Source: Anaerolineae bacterium
GTDB lineage: Bacteria; Chloroflexota; Anaerolineae; DRVO01
DNA length: 6,549 nt
NCBI GenBank assembly: GCA_012719195.1
Contig: JAAYAV010000270.1
Coordinates: 1 to 6,549 of the forward strand
Direction: 5' to 3'
Below the pieces are notes generated by a model. The model was not told the origin of the DNA. It saw nothing but the letters and a program-made list of their open reading frames with translations, and ran no database searches. Positions 1-5,775 of the stretch are shown here, piece after piece. Each line of letters begins with the position of its first letter. Position 1 is the stretch's first letter. The translations under genes and the position numbers were made by a program.

Positions 1-391
1 CAACGTCTACCTGGAGATCATCCAGTTCCACCTCCGCGCCCAGGTCAGGTCCGCCTACGAGCACCTGGGGCCGGACCGGTTGGTGGTCGGCACCGACTGG
101 GCCACCTACCACAATCCGCCCTGGCCTGCCTACGGCGCCCACACCACCATGCTCATGCACCCCGACTTCTGGAAGGAGACCGACCTCAAGGGCTTCAGCC
201 AGTGGAAGTCGGAGTTCTGGTTCAGCAGCATGTTCATGCTGGACCTGCGGGAGAACCCCTGGCCCTGCGCCGTCGCCAGTTGGGTGGGCTTCCTGCGCGA
301 GGCCGGCGTCACCGAGGAAGACATCGAGAAGATCGGCTCCGGCAACGCCATCCGCCTGTTCCGGCTGCGGGAGAAGGGTCTGCTGCCGTAG
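1..391 (+). CDS. Amidohydrolase-family metal-dependent hydrolase, C-terminal part (5' end outside window)
   Basis: The reading frame is open from base 2 to the TAG at 389-391 and gives the last 129 residues of a longer protein. It contains the segment LVVGTDWATYHNPPW. A hydrophobic strand ending in G-[ST]-D-W is typical of the last barrel strand of amidohydrolase-2 (PF04909-like) TIM-barrel hydrolases, where the Asp is a metal ligand. The end, EEDIEKIGSGNAIRLFRL, matches the usual family ending in which a helix is followed by G-N-A-x-x-L-F. Such enzymes are cytosolic and hydrolyse or decarboxylate small cyclic or amide substrates; the substrate cannot be told from this fragment. It is the only + strand gene in the window and converges on the gene at 477-1025, with a hairpin between them. 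The family call is fairly safe and the specific function is unknown. Confidence 0.75.
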   Translation, partial: NVYLEIIQFHLRAQVRSAYEHLGPDRLVVGTDWATYHNPPWPAYGAHTTMLMHPDFWKETDLKGFSQWKSEFWFSSMFMLDLRENPWPCAVASWVGFLREAGVTEEDIEKIGSGNAIRLFRLREKGLLP

Positions 392-414
392 CGTCGCCGC
401 CGCCTACATCAACG

Positions 415-449
415 CTCGAGCCCCTCGGCGATCGTCCGAGGGGCTCGAG
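415..449. terminator. Perfect 14-bp hairpin between convergent genes, likely bidirectional terminator
   Basis: CTCGAGCCCCTCGG at 415-428 is the exact reverse complement of 436-449, around a 7-nt loop. It lies 24 bases after the stop of the + strand amidohydrolase and 28 bases beyond the stop of the - strand gene at 477. No T-run follows on either strand, so it would be a U-less terminator or an mRNA 3'-end stabiliser. The position between convergent stops is the main support. Confidence 0.65.
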
Positions 450-476
450 GCATGTACGCGATGCGAGTGCGGTCGG

Positions 477-1025
477 CTACTTGGGGTCGGCGAGGGCGTT
501 GCACATGGCCGTCGGATCGAGGAAGCCGGCGTTCTTGCCCGAGTAAGTGTCCTCAGTGATGACGCAGTTGCCGGCCGCGTCGCAGTGCTCCACCCAGTGG
601 CGCCGCCCGAACGACCCCCACACTACCCCTAGCCGCGGCAGGTGCAGACCATCGGGACCAGTCATGGCGTAATCCCAGTCCGAACTGCCGTCCGCGTTGT
701 ACTTCACCGTGTAGTGCATGGAACTGATGGTGTTCATGCTGATGGTGTTGCCGTTATCCCAGTTGGTCAGGTACGTCTTGATGCCGCCGTACTCGTGGAC
801 GCCCTTCACCGGCAGGCCGGCGTCGTTGTGCCAGTCCGTCATACGAATGTCCCCGTTGATCAGCACCGTGACCCCGAAGGGGCAGAAGGTGCCCGGATCG
901 AGTTTCCAGGGCTCCGTCTGTTAGGGCGCGGTGGTGACCAGCGGCCGGTCGGCATGGGCGGGAACAGCAAACACTAGGGACAACAGAACGGCGAGTAGCA
1001 TCGAGTGCCCAGCCGCCCTTCTCAT
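477..1025 (-). pseudogene. Secreted protein of unknown function, interrupted by one in-frame TAA
   Basis: The start is ATG at 1023-1025, preceded at 8 nt by a GAGGAG ribosome-binding site. The N-terminus (MRRAAGHSMLLAVLLSLVFA, then VPAHA-D) is a textbook Sec signal peptide with an Ala-x-Ala cleavage site near residue 25. Codon 35 is TAA (921-923). The same frame then stays open for 147 codons to the TAG at 477-479. The downstream part begins QTEPWKLDPGTFCPFGV and ends in DPTAMCNALADPK, with Cys residues that could form disulfides. It resembles a loosely defined group of small secreted proteins of Gram-positive and related bacteria with an N-terminal C-x-F-x-V segment; that is recollection, not a search. 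No ribosome-binding site precedes the first downstream start (GTG at 864-866), so an independent second gene is unlikely. The cause is either a real nonsense mutation or a sequence error. TAA is not a selenocysteine codon. Confidence 0.7.
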
Positions 1026-1106
1026 GTCATCGCCTCCTCGGGCGTGCCGGTCGGCGCAGGGCAGCCCGCCTCCGCCTGCATCCCGACGCGCATTATGACC
1101 GGGCAC

Positions 1107-1128
1107 CGTTGCGGGATCGTTGCGGAAT
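1107..1128. repeat. Two tandem 11-bp direct repeats upstream of the secreted-protein gene
   Basis: The units CGTTGCGGGAT (1107-1117) and CGTTGCGGAAT (1118-1128) match at 10 of 11 bases and abut head to tail. The next bases (from 1129) begin with a weaker CGTGGTTGGCGG. The 11-bp period puts the units on one face of the helix. On the - strand they cover where the -35 region would lie relative to a CATAAT hexamer at 1092-1097. A regulator-binding site is possible; chance in GC-rich DNA is the alternative. Confidence 0.3.
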
Positions 1129-1146
1129 CGTGGTTGGCGGCAGAAG

Positions 1147-1206
1147 TCAAAGGCCGGGGGTGGAGGAACGACCAATAAGCGCTCCCTATCCACCCCCGGC
1201 CTCTGA
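1147..1206 (-). terminator. Long hairpin downstream of the 69-aa gene, possible terminator
   Basis: AGGCCGGGGGTGGA at 1151-1164 is the exact reverse complement of 1189-1202. With one mismatch the stem extends to 1147-1164 and 1189-1206, giving 17 of 18 pairs. The loop is 24 nt and contains a small AGCGCT palindrome. It lies 52 bases past the stop of the gene at 1259-1468 and upstream of the secreted-protein gene. The long loop and the missing T-run make it atypical as an intrinsic terminator. Confidence 0.4.
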
Positions 1207-1230
1207 ATCTCTGGGGCCGTACAAGCCTTC

Positions 1231-1247
1231 GGGGCGAGCTCCGCCCC
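1231..1247 (-). terminator. Short GC hairpin just after the 69-aa gene
   Basis: GGGGCG (1231-1236) pairs with CGCCCC (1242-1247) around a 5-nt loop, 11 bases past the stop codon at 1259-1261 on the - strand. There is no T-run. It is a weak terminator candidate supported mainly by position. Confidence 0.3.
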
Positions 1248-1258
1248 CGCCAGCTGAC

Positions 1259-1468
1259 CTACTTGCGGCCGAATAGCCCTCCCAGCATGCTCAGCGGGCT
1301 GTCGTCCGCGCTCCCCTCGCCGGAGACCATCGCCTCCAACTGCGGCAGCAGTGCGGGCGGCACCTTCCCCTTGACGTACTCGTAGCAGGTCTCGACAGCC
1401 TTCTGCGCCTGCTCCTGCGTAATCCCCGCCTTCTCGGCCACCAACTTCACCAGTTCATCCATCATCAT
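1259..1468 (-). CDS. Small helical protein of unknown function (69 aa)
   Basis: The 69-residue product starts MMMDELVKLVAEKAGITQEQ and ends LGGLFGRK. Residues 3-50 read as amphipathic helices (ELVKLVAEKAG, QAQKAVETCYEYVKG, LLPQLEAMV). A short linker and a Gly/Leu-rich tail follow. The pattern 'DELVKLVaekagit-qeqA-kAVe' with a Gly-rich end resembles small bacterial proteins usually labelled hypothetical or DUF2267-like; I would not assign it beyond that. Three consecutive ATG codons (1460-1468) could each start it. A purine run GGAAGGGAAGG lies just upstream and suits either the first or the third ATG. It follows the selenoprotein gene in the same direction after 75 bases, so co-transcription is possible. 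It has no signal peptide or membrane segment, and so is probably cytosolic. Confidence 0.7.
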   Translation of the reverse strand: MMMDELVKLVAEKAGITQEQAQKAVETCYEYVKGKVPPALLPQLEAMVSGEGSADDSPLSMLGGLFGRK

Positions 1469-1543
1469 AACCTTCCCTTCCGGCTCCTGGCCGGACCAAC
1501 CGTATTTCCTGCGGGCAGCCTGTTCGGCCGACCCGCCGGTTCC

Positions 1544-2023
1544 CTATTGCGTCTCCTCCGCCGCCAGGCCTGCCACTAGATCCAGCACCTCTTCCGGCCT
1601 CGGGATGTCGCTCATGGAGTGGCCGTAGTGGACGAAGCGGGCTACTCCCTGCCTGTCGATAAGCACTTGGGCCGGCATGCGGCCGAGCTTGAACAAGTTG
1701 ACTTCCTGCCCATAGAGCTTGAGTACGCTGGACTTGGGGTCGGGCAGCCCGACAAACGGCAGCGATTCCTTGGCCCAGTAGTCGGCGAAAGCCTCCGGCT
1801 TGTCCGGTCCGACAACCACCACTTCCACGCCCTGGGCCGCCATCTCATCGTAGCTTTGGCGCAACTGCGCCATGTGCGCGCGGCAGAACGGTCACACAAA
1901 GCCGCGGTTGAACACCAGCAGCACCAGCTTGCGCCCGCGGTAGTCGCTCAGGCGCACTAGGTTGCCTTGGGCGTCGGGCAAGGAGAAGTCGGGGGCTTCT
2001 TGGTTGAGAGCCACTCGGGGCAT
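1544..2023 (-). CDS. Candidate selenoprotein: peroxiredoxin-like (AhpC/TSA) thioredoxin-fold protein with UxxC motif
   Basis: Reading TGA at 1892-1894 as selenocysteine gives one continuous 159-residue protein ending at TAG 1544-1546. The N-terminus (NQEAPDFSLPDAQGNLVRLS) is a classic AhpC/TSA opening. It leads through strand KLVLLVFNRGFV into residues 44-47, U-P-F-C, then RAHMAQLRQSYDEM. In relatives this spot is C-P-[FY]-C, so the UGA falls exactly on the first redox Cys. Later come VEVVVVGPDKPEAFADYWAK and the cis-Pro loop GRMPAQVLID near residue 117, as expected for the fold. The probable role is thiol-dependent reduction of peroxides or disulfides in the cytosol. Two adjacent ATGs are possible. 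GAGG lies 7 nt from the second (2021-2023) and 4 nt from the first (2024-2026), so I prefer the second. No ribosome-binding site precedes the internal ATG at 1873, which argues against two genes. The alternative is a pseudogene caused by a Cys-to-stop change. Confidence 0.8.
1857..1872 (-). promoter_or_regulatory. Candidate bacterial SECIS hairpin downstream of the UGA
   Basis: On the - strand UGGCGC pairs perfectly with GCGCCA around the 4-nt loop AGUU (1863-1866). The loop starts 26 nt after the UGA at 1892-1894. Known bacterial SECIS elements are short hairpins within the coding region, some 15-40 nt behind the UGA, with a G in the first two loop positions; this hairpin meets both criteria. 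A bulged U like that of E. coli fdhF is not seen. SelB would be the binding partner. Confidence 0.55.
1892..1894 (-). other. In-frame TGA, predicted selenocysteine codon
   Basis: This codon occupies residue 44 of the peroxiredoxin-like protein, directly before Pro-Phe-Cys. Coding sequence of the same family runs in the same frame on both sides, and a hairpin suitable for SelB follows. It differs from the TAA at 921-923, which is not a selenocysteine codon. Confidence 0.75.
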
Positions 2024-2116
2024 CATGCCACCTCTACACTGAAATGGACTTCTGAGAACGCGCCACTCCCACGAAGGCGATGGAACAGGCGCGCCCATGC
2101 GTACCTGAGTCGGGCG

Positions 2117-3469
2117 CTAAGCTCTCTTGTTGAAGAGAAGGTCCCGCACCGCCATGACGTCGCGGCGAATGTCCTGGTCGCTCTCGATAAGCCCCGAGAT
2201 CTTGTCGTTGGCGTAGATCACGGTGGTGTGGTCGCGGCCGCCCAGGGCTTCCCCGATCTGCGGAAGCGAGGCGTTGGTCTCGGCGCGGGCGAGGTACATC
2301 ACGATCTGACGTGGCAAGGCGATGTCGGCGCGGCGGCTGCGGCCGTAAATGGCCTGGGCCGGCAGGCGATAGTGCTTGCAGACGGCATCCACAATGTCGG
2401 GGATGTCCACCACCACCTTAGTCCCCAGCATCTCGGTGAGCACCTGCTCCGCCAGGGCCGCCGAGAGGGGCGTGGAAAGAAGCTTGGCCTGCGCCACCAC
2501 CTTGTTGAGCGCCCCTTCCAGTTCGCGGATGTTGCTCTGCACCTTCTCGGCGATCAGGTCCAGCACCGCCGGCGGAACCACCACGCTGAGCCCTTCTGCC
2601 TTGGCACGCAGGATGGCCGTGCGCGTCTCCAGGTCGGGCGGCTGGATGTCCACCGTGAGGCCCCACTCGAACCGGCTGCGCAGGCGCTCCTCCAACGTAG
2701 GAATGGCCTTGGGGGGCCGGTCGCTGGAAAGGATGATCTGCTTGTTGGCAGTGTGCAGAGTGTTGAAGGTGTGGAAGAACTCTTCCTGCGTCTGCTCCTT
2801 ACCGGCGATGAACTGGATATCGTCGATGAGGAGGACGTCGATGCTGCGATACTTATCCCGGAACTGGTCGGTGGTATGGTTTCGGATGGAGTTGATGAGG
2901 TCGTTGGTGAACTCCTCCGAGGAGACGTACAGGATGGTATACCCGCGCTCCTGGGGGACGTGGCCGGCAGCGTTGAGCAAGTGGGTCTTGCCCAGGCCCA
3001 CACCACCGTAGATGAACAGGGGGTTGTAGGCGGTGGCGGGGTGCTCAGCCACGGCCTGGCTGGCGGCGTGCGCCATGCGATTGCTGGGGCCCACGATGAA
3101 GTTCTCGAAGCGATAGCGAGGGTTGAGCATGCTGCCCATGCGCCCTTGCCGTTCGCGCCCTGCCCCGTTCGATCGAGCCGGTTCAGCCGGGGCCATGAGC
3201 CCGGCACCGGCCTCTTCCCTCTCGCCGCCGTCGACCACGAACTGCAGGGCAAGGGGTTGCCCAGTGACGCTGGCGACCACTCGCTCCACCGTGTCCAGCA
3301 GCCGGTTCTCCAGCCAGTCCTTGACGAAGGAGTTGCGCACGCTCACCGTGAGGACACCGTCCTCCAGCGAGAGGGCCTCGGTGTTGCGAAGCCAGGTATC
3401 GTACATCGCCCGGGTCATCTGCACTTGCAGCTCGCCCTGAGCTGTCTGCCAAAGTTGAGCTGCTTCCAT
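2117..3469 (-). CDS. dnaA: Chromosomal replication initiator protein DnaA
   Basis: DnaA binds the origin, forms an ATP-dependent filament and opens the DNA. The 450-residue product has normal length and all four domains. Domain I is about residues 1-80, and a short variable linker spans about 81-115. The AAA+ domain has Walker A GGVGLGKT (155-162), Walker B LLIDDIQ (213-219), sensor 1 LSSDRPP (247-253), the arginine-finger segment LRSRFEWG (Arg266) and sensor 2 NIRELEGAL (Arg315). Domain IV carries the DnaA signature GRDHTTV (411-417). ATG at 3467-3469 gives the expected N-terminus; a modest GGGGGA lies about 8 nt upstream. Neighbours are hemW upstream and the selenoprotein downstream. dnaN, recF and gyrB are absent, and no cluster of TTATCCACA-like boxes is visible, so the usual dnaA-oriC arrangement is not present here. 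Confidence 0.97.
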   Translation of the reverse strand: MEAAQLWQTAQGELQVQMTRAMYDTWLRNTEALSLEDGVLTVSVRNSFVKDWLENRLLDTVERVVASVTGQPLALQFVVDGGEREEAGAGLMAPAEPARSNGAGRERQGRMGSMLNPRYRFENFIVGPSNRMAHAASQAVAEHPATAYNPLFIYGGVGLGKTHLLNAAGHVPQERGYTILYVSSEEFTNDLINSIRNHTTDQFRDKYRSIDVLLIDDIQFIAGKEQTQEEFFHTFNTLHTANKQIILSSDRPPKAIPTLEERLRSRFEWGLTVDIQPPDLETRTAILRAKAEGLSVVVPPAVLDLIAEKVQSNIRELEGALNKVVAQAKLLSTPLSAALAEQVLTEMLGTKVVVDIPDIVDAVCKHYRLPAQAIYGRSRRADIALPRQIVMYLARAETNASLPQIGEALGGRDHTTVIYANDKISGLIESDQDIRRDVMAVRDLLFNKRA

Positions 3470-3503
3470 TGTGGGTCCCCCGAGTGGCTACTAACAGAAA
3501 CTC

Positions 3504-3532
3504 AGCATACGGTTGAATGCCCGTCCCGGCAA
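3504..3532 (-). promoter_or_regulatory. Possible sigma-70-type promoter for dnaA
   Basis: On the - strand TTGCCG (complement of 3527-3532) is followed after exactly 17 nt by TATGCT (complement of 3504-3509). Each hexamer matches the consensus at 4 of 6 positions. The -10 ends about 34 nt before the dnaA start. The -35 overlaps a small hairpin, CCCGGC/GCCGGG at 3525-3539, which could alternatively terminate hemW transcripts. This is a by-eye prediction. Confidence 0.3.
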
Positions 3533-3592
3533 TGCCGGGGCCGAGGCCATAGCAGGCGATGGTGCACGACAGAAGTAGCCCCCGCCGATCCT

Positions 3593-4813
3593 CTAGGGTT
3601 CGGTAGTGGGAAGGAGACGCTGAAACACCTCGTTGCTGAGTAGGCGACCGCGTTGGGTGAGGTAGACGGCGTAATCATCATACTCAAGCAGGCCGTGACC
3701 CTGCGCCCAGCTCACGGGCTCCCGGAACCATTCGACCGGGTCCGGCCCGAACCGGTGGCGGAAGCGGTCCCGCTCCAGCCCGGCTACTAGGCGCAGGCCC
3801 AGGATGGCCGTCTCCGCCATCTCCAGGCTCGGCCCGATCTCCTCCATGAAGCTAACCCGATCCGCCGGTCGCGCAGCCACGTAGGCGGCCGGGTCGGCCA
3901 GCCGCGCGAACCGCTTTCCCTGGAGCGAGGAATGCGCCCCCGAGCCCAACCCCAGGTAGGGCTCGTTTCGCCAGTATATCAAGTTGTGGCCGCAGGTCAA
4001 CAGCCGCGCCGCCGGTCCACTCCGTCGAACCCAATCGCGAGGAGCGCGTGTGGCCTGCCGGGCGGCACCAGGGTCCGGCGGGAGGGCATCGGGAGCGCTC
4101 GCCCAGTTGGAGATTTCGTAGTGCCGGTAGCCGGCGGCGGCGAGGATCTCCTCGGTGGACAGGTACATGTCGGCCCAGATGTCCGCGTCAGGCTCGGGAA
4201 GTGCGCCGCGGGCCACCGCCGCGGCCAAGGGGGTGCCCTCCTCCAGGGAGAGCCCGTAGGCCGACAGGTGCTCGCTCTCCAATTCCAGTGCTCGCGCCAG
4301 GTCGGTCTGCCACTCCGCCACGGTCTGGCCGGGCAGGCCGGAAATCAGGTCGATGCTGAGGTTGTCGAAGCCGGCCGCGCGGGCCCAGCGGACGGCGTCG
4401 CCGGCCTCCGCGTAGCTGTGAATTCGGCCCAGGAGGCGCAGGTTCGCTTCCTGGGTGCTCTGTACCCCCAGGCTGATGCGGTTGTACCCCGCCCGGCGCA
4501 GGGCCGCCAACTTGGCCTCGTCCACCGTGCCCGGGTTAGCCTCCACGGTAGCCTCGGCGCCGGCGGGGAGGCCCGCCGACCGCACCGCCTCGATCACAGC
4601 GGTCAGGTACTCGGCCGGCCAGAGCGTGGGCGTCCCGCCGCCGACGTAGAGCGTGATCGGCCGCAAGGGCGGGATGGCGGCAATCTCCGCCAGCAGCACG
4701 TCCAGATAGGGCCGCCACAGGTGCTCGCGCCCGGCGACGGAGGCGAAGTCACAGTAGGCGCACTTGCTGCGGCAGAAGGGGATATGAACGTAGAGCCCAA
4801 TCTCAATGCCCAT
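3593..4813 (-). CDS. hemW: Radical SAM heme chaperone HemW (coproporphyrinogen oxidase-like)
   Basis: HemW binds heme and an SAM-[4Fe-4S] cluster and delivers heme to membrane hemoproteins; it was long annotated as an oxygen-independent coproporphyrinogen oxidase. The 406-residue product starts MGIEIGLYVHIPFC and has the cluster motif C-x3-C-x2-C at Cys14, 18 and 21. The next position is Asp-Phe, the HemW form, rather than the extra Cys of true HemN. GGGTPT (58-63), the ISLGVQS segment (113-119), LLGRIHS, LISGLPGQT and the family motif HNLIYW (276-281) follow. An apparent insertion of roughly 28 residues lies between YEISNWA and CGHN (about 239-273). ATG at 4811-4813 fits the family N-terminus. 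A TTG six codons upstream is also open. Neither has a clear ribosome-binding site, because an intergenic repeat begins 17 bases upstream. dnaA follows after 123 bases. Confidence 0.93.
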   Translation of the reverse strand: MGIEIGLYVHIPFCRSKCAYCDFASVAGREHLWRPYLDVLLAEIAAIPPLRPITLYVGGGTPTLWPAEYLTAVIEAVRSAGLPAGAEATVEANPGTVDEAKLAALRRAGYNRISLGVQSTQEANLRLLGRIHSYAEAGDAVRWARAAGFDNLSIDLISGLPGQTVAEWQTDLARALELESEHLSAYGLSLEEGTPLAAAVARGALPEPDADIWADMYLSTEEILAAAGYRHYEISNWASAPDALPPDPGAARQATRAPRDWVRRSGPAARLLTCGHNLIYWRNEPYLGLGSGAHSSLQGKRFARLADPAAYVAARPADRVSFMEEIGPSLEMAETAILGLRLVAGLERDRFRHRFGPDPVEWFREPVSWAQGHGLLEYDDYAVYLTQRGRLLSNEVFQRLLPTTEP

Positions 4814-4830
4814 CAGAGAATACGGAGTCA

Positions 4831-4962
4831 ACCACAGAGGACGCAGAGAAGAGGGAGGAATATGGGAAGAAGGAAGAGAGGGACAGGGACGTCGAAGATC
4901 ACCGAATTCCTCCTCCCGATCCCTCTTTCTGTCTTCTCTGTGCCCTCTACGTCCTCTGTGGT
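4831..4962. repeat. Inverted, purine/pyrimidine-biased intergenic repeat (REP/MITE-like)
   Basis: ACCACAGAGGACG at 4831-4843 is the exact reverse complement of 4950-4962, and the arms extend to 18 bp with one mismatch. The left arm (about 4835-4890) is nearly all purine on the + strand and the right arm (about 4910-4960) nearly all pyrimidine. Together they could fold into an imperfect long hairpin; the right arm carries about 9 extra bases. The motif family 'ACCACAGAGGAC.CAGAG' is one I recall as a dispersed intergenic repeat in various bacterial genomes, but copy number cannot be seen here. It fills almost the whole gap between hemW and the yqeB-like gene, and could separate their transcripts. 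Confidence 0.65.
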
Positions 4963-4975
4963 GAACTCCCCCTCC

Positions 4976-5773
4976 CTACTGCACCAGGCGGACCACCGCC
5001 TCCAGAGCACCGCCGGCCACTGACCGCGCCCAGGGCGAGATAGCGTAGCAGCCGGCGGCATCACCGCCCAGCCACAACTCCGCCACACGCTGACCGGCCC
5101 GCGCCGTGAGCCCGTCCGCCAGAAGACCGCGCACGTACCCTGCCCGGGGCGCTTCCACCGCATAGCGCCCCACCAGGCCCAACTGGTCGCCCTCACGCAC
5201 CGGCGCACCGATCTCCGTCTCGGCTACGAAGATCCCCGCGCCTTCGGCCCGCACCTCCAGGACAGCATGCAGGCCCACCGGCGGCTCGGTGCCGGCCACG
5301 GGTCTGCCGGAGTAGAGCACCCGGCCCAGGCCGAGGTGCAGGCCGGTATCGACAACAGCGAAGACCTCCTCGCCCGCGGTCCGGCCCGGCCCCAGCCGCA
5401 CAATGCCGTCAGCCGGTTGGTAGGGCAGTTCCGCGGGGCTCATGGCCGGGTAGGTGGCGTCGATGGCGACGCCCGCGCCGAACCGCGTCAACATGGGCCG
5501 GGTGGGCGCCACCATCACCGGCACTTCGCCGCGCTCCAAGGCGTCCTCTGCCAGTAGAATGCCGTCCACACGCACGCCCACCACGTCTTCCACTGTGACT
5601 TGTCCCTCGTGCACGGCCGCGGCGAGGCTGATGGCGCGGCAGACGGCAGTGGCCTCCGCCCGCTCTACCACGAGCACGCGCATGGCGACGGCCTGTAGCC
5701 GCTGTGCAACCGCGGTGCCCAGTTCGCCGCCTCCGAACACGAGCACCGGAAGACCAGTGAGACGGTGCGGCAT
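4976..5773 (-). CDS. yqeB: YqeB/EF2563-family protein of the selenium-dependent molybdenum hydroxylase system
   Basis: The 265-residue protein opens with a Rossmann-like segment VLVFGGGELGTAVAQRL (Gly14-Gly-Gly, then Leu-Gly-Thr) and VLVVERAEATAVCRAISLAAAVHEGQVTVE. Family members show G-A-G-D-L-A-[ST]-G-V-A and T-x-x-R-R-x-[VS]-[ST]-F-x-x-A-V here. The segment LGPGRTAGEEVFAVVDT (127-143) and the end ISPWARSVAGGALEAV are also family hallmarks. The middle holds a barrel-sandwich-like region (APRAGYVRGLLADGLTARAGQ). By phylogenetic profiling the family (TIGR03309) was tied to SelD and to selenium-dependent molybdenum hydroxylases such as purine hydroxylase; its biochemical step is not known to me. 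ATG at 5771-5773 is preceded by GAGGAGG at 7 nt. The ribosome-binding site lies inside the end of the upstream reductase gene, with 2 bases between the genes, so translation is probably coupled. Confidence 0.85.
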   Translation of the reverse strand: MPHRLTGLPVLVFGGGELGTAVAQRLQAVAMRVLVVERAEATAVCRAISLAAAVHEGQVTVEDVVGVRVDGILLAEDALERGEVPVMVAPTRPMLTRFGAGVAIDATYPAMSPAELPYQPADGIVRLGPGRTAGEEVFAVVDTGLHLGLGRVLYSGRPVAGTEPPVGLHAVLEVRAEGAGIFVAETEIGAPVREGDQLGLVGRYAVEAPRAGYVRGLLADGLTARAGQRVAELWLGGDAAGCYAISPWARSVAGGALEAVVRLVQ

Positions 5774-5775
5774 GC

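Larger units (their letters stand above)
1026..1258. other. Non-coding stretch with two hairpins, a tandem repeat and a possible promoter
   Basis: No convincing gene lies here. An open frame runs up to about 1193 but is only an upstream extension of the secreted-protein frame, and the proper start with its ribosome-binding site is at 1025. On the - strand a CATAAT hexamer (complement of 1092-1097) could be a -10 element for the secreted-protein gene. Upstream of it are two 11-bp tandem units at 1107-1128, and then two hairpins (1147-1206 and 1231-1247) that follow the small gene at 1259-1468. Confidence 0.5.

Noticed and set aside
477..866. Separate cytosolic gene starting at GTG 864-866
   Set aside because: There is no ribosome-binding site, and the frame continues upstream to a signal peptide with a good ribosome-binding site, broken only by one stop.
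921..923. TAA codon as a recoded amino acid
   Set aside because: Selenocysteine uses UGA and pyrrolysine UAG; no known bacterial recoding of a single UAA fits here, and no motif suggests a special residue.
1479..1495. Hairpin TCCGGC/GCCGGA between the selenoprotein and the 69-aa gene as a terminator or riboswitch
   Set aside because: Only 6 bp, no T-run, and it overlaps the ribosome-binding region of the next gene; too weak to call.
1544..1873. Independent 109-aa redox gene starting at the internal ATG
   Set aside because: No ribosome-binding site precedes it, and it would lack the first strand and redox motif of its fold; the same-frame upstream part supplies both.
2091..2117. GCGCCC/GGGCGC hairpin overlapping the dnaA stop codon as a terminator
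   Set aside because: A 6-bp stem with a 15-nt loop and no T-run is expected by chance in such GC-rich DNA.
3470..3592. Replication origin beside dnaA
   Set aside because: No TTATCCACA-like boxes or AT-rich unwinding region are visible; only isolated partial matches occur, such as the 7-of-9 match at 4957-4965.
1967..3643. Long + strand open frame of 558 codons opposite dnaA
   Set aside because: It is the mirror of dnaA in GC-rich DNA, with no recognisable domains; the - strand has full DnaA motifs.
3932..5023. Long + strand open frame of 363 codons opposite hemW
   Set aside because: It is antisense to a clear HemW and runs through the intergenic repeat, with a low-complexity Arg/Gly/Pro composition.
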